NCBI GenBank assembly: GCA_947492955.1
Contig: CANLOV010000003.1
Coordinates: 186,001 to 250,000 of the forward strand
Origin: an uncultured Cellulophaga sp.
GTDB lineage: Bacteria > Bacteroidota > Bacteroidia > Flavobacteriales > Flavobacteriaceae
DNA: 64,000 nucleotides
Reading direction: 5' to 3'
Of the stretch, positions 1 through 10,406 are shown one piece after another. The notes under the pieces were generated by a model. That model made no database searches. It saw only the letters and a program-made list of their open reading frames with translations, and was not told where the DNA came from. Made by a program: the position numbers and the translations under genes. Every line of letters starts with the position of its first letter. Position 1 is the first letter of the stretch.

Positions 1-1592
1 AAAGAATAATACACTCTGTTTTTATACGCTCTTTACTTGTTGTAATAAGCATAGGCTTATTTGTTGCTTGTAAAGAAGAAAAAAAGAAAATAATAATTAA
101 TTTTCCTCATACAGATTTATCTACAGAAAATTTAATCCCCAAACCATTAAAAATAATACCAACCCATAATGCTTTTGGACTTAATAAAAGTACCGTAATC
201 TATACTTCACAGACTAATAATGGTTTTAATAAAGTTGGTTACTTTTTATCAGAAAAAATAAAACAAAAAACAGGATTAGATATTCCTGTTAACAAGACTA
301 CTACCAATACTATTGATAAATTTATCTATATTAACAAATCTGATAGTGTAGCGCTTAAAAACAAAGAAGCTTATCAATTATACATCACAAAAGATACTAT
401 CATAATAAACGCTAAAACTGCAGAAGGGGCATTCAGAGGCATACAAACGTTACGACAGTTAATACCTTATACTAGTAACGATACACTTACCGATTATAGA
501 CTATGGCCCATACCTACAGGAAAAATAATAGATAGTCCTAATTATAATTATAGAGGAACTATGCTAGATGTAGCCAGACATTTTTTTAGTGTTGCCGATG
601 TTAAAAAATACTTAGACCTTATAGCGTATTATAAAATAAATGTTTTACATCTACACCTTACAGACGACCAGGGTTGGCGAATAGAAATAAAATCTTGGCC
701 TAAATTAACAAGCGTTGGAGGACACTCTGAAGTAGGTGGTGGTAAAGGTGGTTTTTACACACAAGAAGAATACAAAGACATTGTTTCCTACGCTGCGGAA
801 AGACATATTTTAATTATACCAGAAATAGATATGCCGGGTCACACCAATGCGGCTTCTGTATCTTATCCTTTTTTAAATGGAAACGGAAAAACTCCTAAAC
901 CATACACTGGTATGCGTGTTGGCTTTAGTACTTTTAACACAAAAAAAGATACTACCTATAGCTTTATTAATAATGTAGTACAAGAAATAGCTGCTATAAC
1001 TCCAGGCCCCTATTTACATATTGGCGGAGATGAAAGCCATGTTACAAAAAAAAGAGATTACCATTATTTTGTAAAAAAGGTTGAAGCTATTGTTAACAAA
1101 CATAACAAGCAAGTTATTGGTTGGGGTGAAATAATACAAGCAACAACAAACACTAGCTCCGTAGCCCAACATTGGAGAACTAAAAAAAATGCCGTAATAG
1201 CATCTAACAAAGGTTCTAAAATAATATTATCTCCTGCTAAAAATACTTATTTAGATATGAAATATGATTCATTATCTAAACATGGGTTAGATTGGGCAGG
1301 ACATATATCTGTTACCGATGCATATAATTGGGCTCCCGAAAATTATATAACAGAAATACCTAACAATGCTATTTTAGGTATTGAAGCTCCTCTATGGTCC
1401 GAAACTATAAGTACTATATCTGAATTAGAATATTTAGCCTTTCCTAGAATTATAGGGTATGCAGAATTAGGCTGGACAAATAAAGAGAATAGAGAATGGG
1501 AAAACTATAAAATTCGTTTAGCCAACCAAGTACCATATTTAAAACATATGAACGTTAATTACTATCCTTCTCCCCTAATAGAATGGAAATAA
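1..1592 (+). CDS. Beta-N-acetylhexosaminidase, GH20 family lipoprotein (5' end just outside window)
   Basis: The frame is open from the first base of the window and no start codon is visible; the first bases fit a Met-Lys start only a few nucleotides upstream, so almost the whole protein (about 529 residues) is here. The N-terminus is a lipoprotein signal: a basic start, a hydrophobic stretch and LFVAC followed by a charged linker. Next comes a GH20b-type domain (about residues 35-180), then the GH20 TIM barrel beginning RGTMLDVARHF. The catalytic Asp-Glu pair lies in HIGGDESH (codons at 1029-1034), and substrate-binding Trp residues appear in GWGE, YNWAP and APLWSE. By family the enzyme removes terminal beta-linked GlcNAc or GalNAc from chitin oligomers or glycans, anchored in the periplasm or outer membrane. 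An internal ATG at 561 would cut off the signal and the first domain, so it is not the start. Confidence 0.9.
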   Translation, partial: RIIHSVFIRSLLVVISIGLFVACKEEKKKIIINFPHTDLSTENLIPKPLKIIPTHNAFGLNKSTVIYTSQTNNGFNKVGYFLSEKIKQKTGLDIPVNKTTTNTIDKFIYINKSDSVALKNKEAYQLYITKDTIIINAKTAEGAFRGIQTLRQLIPYTSNDTLTDYRLWPIPTGKIIDSPNYNYRGTMLDVARHFFSVADVKKYLDLIAYYKINVLHLHLTDDQGWRIEIKSWPKLTSVGGHSEVGGGKGGFYTQEEYKDIVSYAAERHILIIPEIDMPGHTNAASVSYPFLNGNGKTPKPYTGMRVGFSTFNTKKDTTYSFINNVVQEIAAITPGPYLHIGGDESHVTKKRDYHYFVKKVEAIVNKHNKQVIGWGEIIQATTNTSSVAQHWRTKKNAVIASNKGSKIILSPAKNTYLDMKYDSLSKHGLDWAGHISVTDAYNWAPENYITEIPNNAILGIEAPLWSETISTISELEYLAFPRIIGYAELGWTNKENREWENYKIRLANQVPYLKHMNVNYYPSPLIEWK

Positions 1593-1831
1593 ATTTTCAT
1601 TAACATATTGCTTTTTTAAATTCAATTGTAACTCTATTACCGATAAACGGTTGAAACAATCCATTCATCTACTACAACAATCATAATTTCAACGATTTAA
1701 TTTGTATTTCAACGTATCCATACAATTTCACTAACCTTTCAACTTTAATTTTTACCTGTTCATCAATTATATTCCCTTTAAAAATACAAGTAGTTGCAAC
1801 TTTGTTCTTATAAAACCAAAGAAATATAATT

Positions 1832-2002
1832 ATGAAAACATTATTACTTGTTAAAAATATTTATTTAGAAGGATTTAAAAACTTAGGAAATTTTTTTGTA
1901 AAAAACTACTTCAAAGCATTTGCATGGTTTAGTTTTATTATGTTTGCTATGGTATTGTATGCTTTTATTTATAGAGTTTTTACAGGTTTTGTATTTGATT
2001 AA
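1832..2002 (+). CDS. Small single-pass membrane protein (DUF6747-like)
   Basis: A 56-codon frame starts at ATG 1832. It has a basic amphipathic N-terminal half (MKTLLLVKNIYLEGFKNL) and one hydrophobic helix (about residues 31-50) ending YRVFTGFVFD. The pattern of KNYFKAF followed by a YAFIYRVFTGF helix resembles a small protein family I associate with Flavobacteriaceae (DUF6747); the family name is from memory. Function is unknown. It stands alone on the plus strand between the GH20 gene and a second tiny membrane protein 18 nt downstream, possibly as a two-gene transcript. Confidence 0.7.
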   Translation: MKTLLLVKNIYLEGFKNLGNFFVKNYFKAFAWFSFIMFAMVLYAFIYRVFTGFVFD

Positions 2003-2020
2003 ACTTCTATTTTACAGTTT

Positions 2021-2167
2021 ATGAAGATTACACAATATTTTAAAGCTTTCATACAACAGCATAGGAAGAAAGTTGAAAATAGACTATCGGCAGAATTATT
2101 AATGGTTCTGGTATCTCTATGCTTTTTATTAGCACTTATTGCTCTTTGTATGTATTTAAAAGGGTAA
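2021..2167 (+). CDS. Small membrane protein, unknown
   Basis: A 48-codon frame from ATG 2021. The first half is hydrophilic and basic (QQHRKKVENR); the second half is one transmembrane helix (about residues 25-46) ending in LKG. It begins 18 nt after the preceding small membrane protein and ends 7 nt before the convergent mnmA stop. I do not recognise the family. The layout of basic amphipathic head plus single helix in two adjacent genes argues for real coding, but with only 48 codons this is uncertain. Confidence 0.5.
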   Translation: MKITQYFKAFIQQHRKKVENRLSAELLMVLVSLCFLLALIALCMYLKG

Positions 2168-2174
2168 AAAACAC

Positions 2175-3365
2175 TTAAGAAATAACTCCCGACCCAACAA
2201 GTTCATCTTCTATATACCAAGCAACAAATTGCCCCTCGGTAATAGCAGATTGTTGTTCTACAAAGTCTACATAAATACCACTACTAAACTTATATAGTAT
2301 AGCCTCTTGCAAAGCTTGTCTGTAGCGAATACGTGCCATTACATGCATTGTTTCTCCATCTTGCAGCTCTAGGTCTTTACGAACCCAATGAATTTCATCA
2401 CTAGCGACTTTTAAAGTTCTGCGATATAATCCCGGATGATTTTTTCCTTGGCCTGTATATATGGTATTAGAATTAACATCGGTATCAATAATAAACAAAG
2501 GCTCCTTTGTTCCTCCAACATTTAATCCTTTACGCTGTCCTATTGTAAAATAATGCGCACCTTGATGCTCTCCAACTACCTTTCCATCTTCTAATGAATA
2601 CTCATGCTTACTAGAAAAATACAAAAGCTCATCTTCTCTAGATGTAAAATTTGGAATTGGGGTATTATATTTCTCTATATCAGAGGGCACTTCCACAATA
2701 ACTCCTTTTTTAGGTTTTAGTTTCTGCTGTAAAAATTCTGGCAAGCGTACTTTCCCTATAAAGCAGAGTCCTTGAGAATCCTTTTTATCTGCAGTAACTA
2801 AATCATTAGCAGCTGCTATTTCTCTAACTTCTGGTTTGGTAAGCTCTCCTATAGGAAATAAAGTTTTAGCTAATTGTTCTTGCGATAACTGACATAAAAA
2901 ATAAGACTGATCCTTATTATTATCTTTCCCTGCTAATAACTTATAAATTTCTGTACCGCTAGAATTTTTAATCACATCTTTTCTACAATAATGCCCTGTA
3001 GCCACATAATCTGCACCTAATTGCATTGCAATCTTTAAAAAAACATCAAACTTAATTTCTCTATTACATAAAACATCAGGATTTGGAGTACGTCCTTTTT
3101 CATACTCCCGAAACATATAATCTACAATACGTTCTTTGTATTCTACACTTAAATCTACCGTTTGAAATGGAATCCCTAATTTTTCTGCCACAATAAGTGC
3201 ATCATTACTATCCTCTAACCAAGGACACTCATTAGATATTGTAACAGAGTCATCGTGCCAATTTTTCATAAACAGACCTATTACCTCATACCCTTGCTCT
3301 TTTAAAAGGTATGCTGTAACACTAGAATCTACTCCACCAGAAAGACCAACTACAACTCTTTTCAT
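2175..3365 (-). CDS. mnmA: tRNA-specific 2-thiouridylase MnmA
   Basis: MnmA thiolates U34 of tRNA-Lys, -Glu and -Gln in the cytoplasm, using ATP and sulfur passed from a cysteine desulfurase. The 396-residue protein has the PP-loop GLSGGVDSS at residues 7-15, the first catalytic cysteine in NPDVLCNR (Cys100) and the second in GLCFIG (Cys201), all conserved in the family. The C-terminal part ([15 protein letters not shown] onwards) is the tRNA-binding and beta-barrel region. The ATG at 3363-3365 lies directly before the PP-loop strand, and a TATTTTTG box sits 18 nt upstream. It is transcribed alone. Two tRNA-Glu(UUC) genes, substrates of this enzyme, occur later in the window. Confidence 0.96.
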   Translation of the reverse strand: MKRVVVGLSGGVDSSVTAYLLKEQGYEVIGLFMKNWHDDSVTISNECPWLEDSNDALIVAEKLGIPFQTVDLSVEYKERIVDYMFREYEKGRTPNPDVLCNREIKFDVFLKIAMQLGADYVATGHYCRKDVIKNSSGTEIYKLLAGKDNNKDQSYFLCQLSQEQLAKTLFPIGELTKPEVREIAAANDLVTADKKDSQGLCFIGKVRLPEFLQQKLKPKKGVIVEVPSDIEKYNTPIPNFTSREDELLYFSSKHEYSLEDGKVVGEHQGAHYFTIGQRKGLNVGGTKEPLFIIDTDVNSNTIYTGQGKNHPGLYRRTLKVASDEIHWVRKDLELQDGETMHVMARIRYRQALQEAILYKFSSGIYVDFVEQQSAITEGQFVAWYIEDELVGSGVIS

Positions 3366-3382
3366 ATCTACTTTTAAAAATG

Positions 3383-3390
3383 CAAAAATA
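3383..3390 (-). promoter_or_regulatory. Candidate -7 box for mnmA
   Basis: On the minus strand this reads TATTTTTG, matching the Bacteroidota -7 consensus TAnnTTTG, 18 nt before the mnmA ATG. I found no TTG at the usual 19-nt spacing upstream, so the call rests on one element and position. Confidence 0.4.
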
Positions 3391-3598
3391 CTAAATAACT
3401 ATATCTAAACTTATTAAATACACTAGCTATTTATTACTAAGAATTATAGTATATAATTCCAAAAATGAAAAAAAACATCATTTTGTTTATCATTTTAACA
3501 AAAACAATAAACAAAAATTACTATATTAGCTAAAAATTATGTTTAACATTATGTAAAAATATTTAAACAAAGAATTAGTAACACTAAAAATTATAATC

Positions 3599-6073
3599 AT
3601 GAAAAAATCAATTCATTTAAAAAAATTACTCTTTTTCTGCTCCTTTCTAGTTTTATTTACAGCTTGTAAAGACGATGACAATGGTGGTAAAGAAATGATT
3701 CCAGACCCAACACTAACAGAAATTGTTGTTGCTTCTAGCGCACTAACACAATTAGAAGCTGCTGTTATTAAAGCAGACCTTGCAGACACATTAAATGGAA
3801 GTGGACCTTTTACTGTTTTTGCGCCTACAGACGATGCTTTTGTTGCCCTACTAGGTGTACTAGGTGATGATTACAATAGTATAGAGGATTTTGATACCCC
3901 AGAAGAAATTGCGCTATTAAAAAATATTTTATTGTATCATGTAGTGCCTGCTAAGGTTCTGGCTGCTGATTTATCAGCTGGAGATGTAGCTACTGCTTTT
4001 ACAGGTAATAGCATTTCTGTAATTGCTTCTGGTAATTCATTTGTAATAGGAGATGCGTCTGATACCAATGCCACTATAACTGGTACAGATATTATGGCAT
4101 CTAACGGTGTAGCACATACTATTAATAAAGTATTACTACCACAAGCGGCTCTTGATTTTGTAGCTGGTTTAAACGCTCCAACTGAATCGCTAGTAGACAT
4201 TGTTGTAGCTACTGAAGCATTATCTTCTTTAGAAGCTGCTGTTATTAAAGCGGATTTGGTTGATACTTTAAACGGCGATGGTCCCTTTACTGTTTTTGCG
4301 CCTACCGATGATGCATTTACTGCTTTATTAGATGCTTTAGGTGATAACTACAATAGTTTAGAAGATTTTGATACTACTGAAGAAATTGCATTATTAAAAG
4401 ATATTTTATTATTCCATGTAGTACCTGATAATAAAGTGCTTGCAGCTAATTTAGCAGCTGGTGATATAGGTACAGCTTTAGCTGATAATAGTATTGCAGT
4501 AATTGCTTCTGGTGATACTTTTGTTATTGGTGATGCTTCGGATACAGATGCTGAAATAACTGGTACTGATATTATGGCTACTAATGGTGTAGCACATACA
4601 ATTAATAAAGTATTACTACCACAGGCTGCTATTGATTTTGTTCAACAAATTACTAATGGTTCTTTAGTAGACTTAGTTGTAGCTACTGAAGCACTATCTT
4701 CTTTAGAAGCTGCTGTTATTAAAGCGGATTTGGTTGATACCTTAAACGGTGATGGTCCATTTACTGTTTTTGCTCCTACTGATGATGCATTTACTGCTTT
4801 ATTAGATGCTTTAGGTGATAACTACAATAGTTTAGAAGATTTTGATACTACTGAAGAGATTGCATTATTAAAAGATATTTTATTATTCCATGTAGTTCCC
4901 GACAAAGTACTTGCGGCTAGTTTAACGGCTGGTGATGTAGGTACAGCTTTAGCTGATAATAGTATTGCAGTAATTGCTTCTGGTGATACTTTTGTTATTG
5001 GTGATGCTTCGGATACAGATGCTGAAATAACTGGTACTGATATTATGGCTACTAATGGTGTAGCACATACAATTAATAAAGTATTACTACCACAGGCTGC
5101 TATTGATTTTGTTCAACAAATCACTAATGGTTCTTTAGTTGATTTAGTAGTAGCTACTGAAGCACTATCTTCTTTAGAAGCTGCTGTTATTAAAGCGGAT
5201 TTGGTTGATACCTTAAACGGTGATGGTCCATTTACTGTTTTTGCTCCTACTGATGATGCATTTACTGCTTTATTAGATGCTTTAGGTGATAACTACAATA
5301 GTTTAGAAGATTTTGATACTACTGAAGAAATTGCATTATTAAAAGATATTTTATTATTCCATGTAGTACCAGACAAAGTACTTGCTGGCGATTTAGCAGC
5401 TGGTGATGTAGGTACAGCTTTAGCTGATAATAGTATTGCAGTAATCGCTTCTGGTGATACTTTTGTTATTGGTGATGCTTCGGATACAGACGCTGCAATA
5501 ACAGGTACTGATATTATGGCTACTAATGGTGTTGCACATACAATTAACAAAGTCTTACTTCCACAAGCGGCTATTGATTTTGTTCAACAAATCACTAATG
5601 GTTCTTTAGTTGATTTAGTAGTAGCTACTGAAGCACTATCTTCTTTAGAAGCTGCTGTTATTAAAGCGGATTTGGTTGATACCCTAAACGGTGATGGTCC
5701 ATTTACTGTTTTTGCGCCTACTGATGATGCATTTACTGCTTTATTAGATGCTTTAGGTGATAACTACAATAGCTTAGAAGATTTTGATACTAATGAAGAA
5801 ATTGCACTATTAAAAAATATATTATTATACCACGTAGTGCCTGCTAAAGTGCTTGCTGCCGATTTAGCAGCTGGTGATGTAGGTACAGCTTTAGCTGATA
5901 ATAGCATTGCAGTAATCGCTTCTGGTGATACTTTTGTTATTGGTGATGCTTCGGATACAGATGCTGAAATAACAGGTACCGATATTATGGCTACTAATGG
6001 TGTTGCGCATACAATAGGTAAGGTATTATTACCACAAGAAGCTATTGATTTTGTAGCTACGCTTACTCATTAA
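3599..6073 (+). CDS. Five-domain fasciclin (FAS1) repeat lipoprotein
   Basis: This 824-residue protein has a lipoprotein signal (LFTACKDDD) and then five tandem FAS1 domains starting at about residues 40, 199, 357, 514 and 671. Each carries the FAS1 hallmarks: an H1 motif (GPFTVFAPTDDAF), a central LLYHVV/LLFHVVP and an H2-like NGVAHTINKVLLP. FAS1 domains are extracellular adhesion modules; here the protein is probably held on the outer membrane. Bacterial FAS1 proteins usually have one or two domains, so five is long. Domains 2-5 are almost identical in protein and DNA (see the repeat entry), while domain 1 is more diverged. The gene stands alone, with its own terminator at 6096-6131. Ligand and biological role cannot be read from the sequence. 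Confidence 0.92.
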   Translation: MKKSIHLKKLLFFCSFLVLFTACKDDDNGGKEMIPDPTLTEIVVASSALTQLEAAVIKADLADTLNGSGPFTVFAPTDDAFVALLGVLGDDYNSIEDFDTPEEIALLKNILLYHVVPAKVLAADLSAGDVATAFTGNSISVIASGNSFVIGDASDTNATITGTDIMASNGVAHTINKVLLPQAALDFVAGLNAPTESLVDIVVATEALSSLEAAVIKADLVDTLNGDGPFTVFAPTDDAFTALLDALGDNYNSLEDFDTTEEIALLKDILLFHVVPDNKVLAANLAAGDIGTALADNSIAVIASGDTFVIGDASDTDAEITGTDIMATNGVAHTINKVLLPQAAIDFVQQITNGSLVDLVVATEALSSLEAAVIKADLVDTLNGDGPFTVFAPTDDAFTALLDALGDNYNSLEDFDTTEEIALLKDILLFHVVPDKVLAASLTAGDVGTALADNSIAVIASGDTFVIGDASDTDAEITGTDIMATNGVAHTINKVLLPQAAIDFVQQITNGSLVDLVVATEALSSLEAAVIKADLVDTLNGDGPFTVFAPTDDAFTALLDALGDNYNSLEDFDTTEEIALLKDILLFHVVPDKVLAGDLAAGDVGTALADNSIAVIASGDTFVIGDASDTDAAITGTDIMATNGVAHTINKVLLPQAAIDFVQQITNGSLVDLVVATEALSSLEAAVIKADLVDTLNGDGPFTVFAPTDDAFTALLDALGDNYNSLEDFDTNEEIALLKNILLYHVVPAKVLAADLAAGDVGTALADNSIAVIASGDTFVIGDASDTDAEITGTDIMATNGVAHTIGKVLLPQEAIDFVATLTH
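4192..6060 (+). repeat. Tandem near-identical ~471-bp coding repeats (FAS1 domains 2-5)
   Basis: The anchor gaagca(t/c)tatcttcttta occurs at 4214, 4688, 5159 and 5630, giving periods of 474, 471 and 471 bp. The extra codon in the first interval is an added Asn (PDNKV against PDKV). Long stretches between copies are identical including third codon positions, which indicates recent duplication or gene conversion rather than selection on protein alone. The first FAS1 domain (equivalent anchor near 3737) shares the fold but not this DNA identity. Confidence 0.9.
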
Positions 6074-6095
6074 AAGCACAAGATATTAACCCCAT

Positions 6096-6131
6096 AAAAA
6101 ACTTCTTCCATTTACATGGAAGAAGTTTTTT
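6096..6131 (+). terminator. Rho-independent terminator after the FAS1 gene
   Basis: A perfect hairpin lies 23 nt after the FAS1 stop: aaaaaacttcttccat, a 4-nt loop, then the complementary arm ending in a T run. The A run on the left arm could also let it act on the minus strand. Confidence 0.85.
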
Positions 6132-6135
6132 ATTT

Positions 6136-6160
6136 GTAGGAAATGTAGGAAATGTAGGAA
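6136..6160. repeat. Short tandem repeat gtaggaaat, 2.8 copies
   Basis: The 9-bp unit gtaggaaat occurs at 6136 and 6145 with a partial copy at 6154, directly behind the FAS1 terminator. It lies in non-coding DNA and no function is evident. The remainder of the 336-bp gap 6074-6409 holds three hairpins (6096-6131, 6289-6330, 6364-6393) and no gene that I can support. Confidence 0.6.
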
Positions 6161-6288
6161 AAAAATCAAAACAACAAATCACTATCCATTAGCACACAAA
6201 AGCTGTTGCTTTGCAACTTATATTTTATTTAACTGCATTAAAATTACATCTTTACAGTCCCAAATCTTACCAAACTAAACCTATACCA

Positions 6289-6330
6289 AAAAGCTCTTTA
6301 ATGCTATACCCACAGTATTTAAGAGCTTTT
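6289..6330 (+). terminator. Possible second terminator hairpin
   Basis: A 10-bp stem (aaaagctctt / aagagctttt) with a loop of about 22 nt is followed by cttttt. The long loop makes it weaker than its two neighbours. It could back up the FAS1 terminator. Confidence 0.4.
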
Positions 6331-6363
6331 CTTTTTAACCTTTTACCCCAAACTACAACCAAT

Positions 6364-6393
6364 AAAAAACCCTGCTAATTAGCAGGGTTTTTT
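6364..6393 (-). terminator. Bidirectional terminator downstream of yidC
   Basis: The hairpin aaaaaaccctgct, aatt, agcagggtttttt has A and T runs on both sides, so it can stop transcription in either direction. It lies 16 nt past the yidC stop on the minus strand. Confidence 0.85.
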
Positions 6394-6409
6394 ATTTAAT
6401 TAAATTTTA

Positions 6410-8269
6410 TTACTTCTTTTTCTGTTTTTCAGCTTCCTCCATCATCTCTCTCATTTTACGCTGAAACTTATTTTCCTTCTTAGGTTCTTTCTTTTTATTC
6501 TCTTGAATCTGAGCATGTATTTTATCATCATTAATAATAAAATTCTTAATCGTTAACATAATTAAAATAGTAATTAAGTTAGAAACAAAATAGTATAAAC
6601 TTAAACCACTGGCATAACTATTAAAGAAAATTAACATCATTAGAGGAGATAAATACAAAATAAACTTCATGTTAGGCATCCCAGGCTGCTGTTGCATGTT
6701 TTGCCCTGAAGTCATCATCATATAAAAGAAAATGGCTATAGAGGCTAAAATTGGAAATAAACTTATATGATTACCATAAAAAGTAGATATTAAAGGTATG
6801 TGCGTAGTCCATTCAAATATTGTGTCATAAGATGCTAAATCATCTGCCCATAAAAAAGATTTTTGTCTTAATGCAAATGAAGTTGGAAAAAACATAAACA
6901 AAGCATAAAATATAGGCATTTGTAATAATGCAGGTATACAACCACTCATGGGGCTAACTCCTGCCTTACGATACAACTTCATTGTTTCTTGTTGTTTTTT
7001 AACCGCATTATCTTTGAACTTCTCATTCAACTCAGTAATTTCAGGTTTTAACACCTTCATTTTTGCTTGTGATAAATAAGATTTATAAGTAACAGGAGAC
7101 ATTGCCAAACGTACTAGAATAGTCATAGCTATAATTGCAATACCGTAAGGCAAGAAAGAACTTAAGAAAGTATATAATGGTGTAAATACATAACGGTTAA
7201 TCCAACCAAAAATACCCCATCCAAAAGGAATAGAATCTACCAAGCCTAGTTCTTTATATTCACTAAGCACCTTTACATCTGTTGGGCCATAGTACCAATT
7301 CATATTATAAGACAATTCTCCACCAGATAATTCTAAAGGCACTTTAGATTGATATGCTTTTGTAAAACCTGCAGTTTTACTTTCCTCTTTTACAAGGTTT
7401 TTAGAATTTAACTTTGCTGTTTTAAATGGTGTTTTAGTTGCTAAAATAGAACTAAAAAAATGTTGCCTGTACGATAACCATTTTACATTATCTTCCGTTT
7501 CTTCATCTTCTTCACTAGAATCTGAAAGCTTACTTATTTTTCCTTCTTCATGATTATAAGTTAAACGCGTATATCTATTTTCATATTTAATACTTTTATC
7601 ATGGCGAATTGCTTTTAATTGCCAATCTAACTGTACTGGTTTACTAGAATTAATAACACTATTAAGCCCTTGCGAACGCACTGTAAAATCTACTAAATAA
7701 TCATCTGGCTTTATTTCGTATCTATATTCTAAATATTGATTATTTGAAACCTTAGCCTTCATAGATAATATTTTATTATCTCCGTTGGTAGATAAGCTAG
7801 GTGTAAAATATAAATCTTTAGTATTTAAAACTCTATTATCAGAAGTATTAAACTCTAAGCTAAATGATGCATTACCATCCTTAACCAAATAAACAGGAAT
7901 AGAATCATAGGTTACAAAATTTTTCATTTTTGCCTCTACAATTTGTCCTCCTTTATTGCTTATTTTAAAATAAACTAGATCATTTTGAAACTCAGTAACC
8001 CCATTATTGGGAGCAGTAAAACCAAAAGCACCAATAGCACTTTTATAATTTGCAACAGCAGTAGAATCGTTAACATTAATTGTTGGCTCTGCTGTTATGG
8101 CTTGTTGCAGCTCTTCTTTTTCCGCTTCCGCTTCAATTTTTTGCTGTTCTATTTTCTGAGCTTCTACCTCTTCTGGTGTAGGCTTATTGGTATAAAACAT
8201 AAAAATAAGTATCGCAAAAATAAGTACGAAACCTATAATAGAATTAATATCTAACTTTTTTTCTTCCAT
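6410..8269 (-). CDS. yidC: Membrane protein insertase YidC
   Basis: YidC inserts and folds inner-membrane proteins with or without SecYEG. The 619-residue protein has an N-terminal membrane anchor (about residues 9-25), a large periplasmic beta-sandwich domain (about 60-350) typical of Gram-negative YidC, and the conserved C-terminal five-helix 60KD_IMP/OxaI domain from about 370. The conserved positive charge in the hydrophilic groove is in MTILVRLAMSPV. The C-terminal tail is strongly basic (KKKEPKKENKFQRK), as in ribosome-binding homologues. It lies 89 nt downstream of pyrG on the same strand, an order common in Flavobacteriaceae, with its own -7-like box in the gap. Partner genes in the window are yidD and secDF. 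Confidence 0.96.
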   Translation of the reverse strand: MEEKKLDINSIIGFVLIFAILIFMFYTNKPTPEEVEAQKIEQQKIEAEAEKEELQQAITAEPTINVNDSTAVANYKSAIGAFGFTAPNNGVTEFQNDLVYFKISNKGGQIVEAKMKNFVTYDSIPVYLVKDGNASFSLEFNTSDNRVLNTKDLYFTPSLSTNGDNKILSMKAKVSNNQYLEYRYEIKPDDYLVDFTVRSQGLNSVINSSKPVQLDWQLKAIRHDKSIKYENRYTRLTYNHEEGKISKLSDSSEEDEETEDNVKWLSYRQHFFSSILATKTPFKTAKLNSKNLVKEESKTAGFTKAYQSKVPLELSGGELSYNMNWYYGPTDVKVLSEYKELGLVDSIPFGWGIFGWINRYVFTPLYTFLSSFLPYGIAIIAMTILVRLAMSPVTYKSYLSQAKMKVLKPEITELNEKFKDNAVKKQQETMKLYRKAGVSPMSGCIPALLQMPIFYALFMFFPTSFALRQKSFLWADDLASYDTIFEWTTHIPLISTFYGNHISLFPILASIAIFFYMMMTSGQNMQQQPGMPNMKFILYLSPLMMLIFFNSYASGLSLYYFVSNLITILIMLTIKNFIINDDKIHAQIQENKKKEPKKENKFQRKMREMMEEAEKQKKK

Positions 8270-8313
8270 ATGGATAATAAACTAATTAGTGTAATGCTTT
8301 GGTTTTAACTTGG

Positions 8314-8321
8314 CAAATATA
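8314..8321 (-). promoter_or_regulatory. Candidate -7 box for yidC
   Basis: The minus strand reads TATATTTG, a match to TAnnTTTG, 44 nt before the yidC ATG and inside the gap after pyrG. No clear TTG at the -33 position was found. Confidence 0.4.
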
Positions 8322-8358
8322 TGTCCATTTATGAAAACTATGCCATACTGGCAGAAGT

Positions 8359-10001
<1,643 letters not shown>

Positions 10002-10004
10002 AAG

Positions 10005-10012
10005 CAAAGGTA
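10005..10012 (-). promoter_or_regulatory. Candidate -7 box for pyrG
   Basis: The minus strand reads TACCTTTG, an exact TAnnTTTG match, 29 nt before the pyrG ATG. No -33 TTG at 19-nt spacing was seen. Confidence 0.45.
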
Positions 10013-10035
10013 CAAATTGCTACAGGAAATAAAGC

Positions 10036-10275
10036 TTAATTCAAAGGGAAATCTTTTTGAATTTTATAAATCAGCTCTTCTAATCCATTAATTTTTATTT
10101 CTAACATCGCTTTCAATAAATTTCCTAATTTTCCATCAGGAAATCCTTTTTGCTGAAACCAAACCAAATAAGGTTCAGGAAGACTAATTAAATATTTACC
10201 TTTGTACTTTCCAAAGGGCATTTTATAATGTGCAAGCTCAATTAATTGTTGAGAATTATTTTTAACATATTCCAT
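10036..10275 (-). CDS. DUF3820 family small protein
   Basis: The 79-residue protein carries the DUF3820 signature MPFGKYKGKYLISLPEPYLVWF followed by a short helical part (about residues 19-70). The family is cytoplasmic and small and has been labelled a putative quorum-sensing-regulated virulence factor by homology only, so that name should not be read as function. It is encoded 60 nt upstream of pyrG on the same strand and may share its transcript, although pyrG has its own -7 box in the gap. Confidence 0.85.
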   Translation of the reverse strand: MEYVKNNSQQLIELAHYKMPFGKYKGKYLISLPEPYLVWFQQKGFPDGKLGNLLKAMLEIKINGLEELIYKIQKDFPLN

Positions 10276-10406
10276 TAATCTAACTTATGAATTATTTCGT
10301 ACATAATAAAACTTAACTATTTAATGATTTTATTTAAATGGTTTATTGGCCTTAAAAAAATATATTCGTTTCAATTAACAAAAACTCATCAATCTTAATT
10401 TATAGA

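Noticed and set aside
3464-3532. 22-codon frame upstream of the FAS1 gene
   Set aside because: It is short and hydrophobic, but has no conserved pattern and no promoter; chance in A+T-rich DNA is more likely.
3937-5550. Open frames on the minus strand inside the FAS1 gene (for example 3937-4200 and 5293-5550)
   Set aside because: They are antisense shadows of a repetitive, stop-poor coding sequence, recur with the repeat and have no start context or family resemblance.
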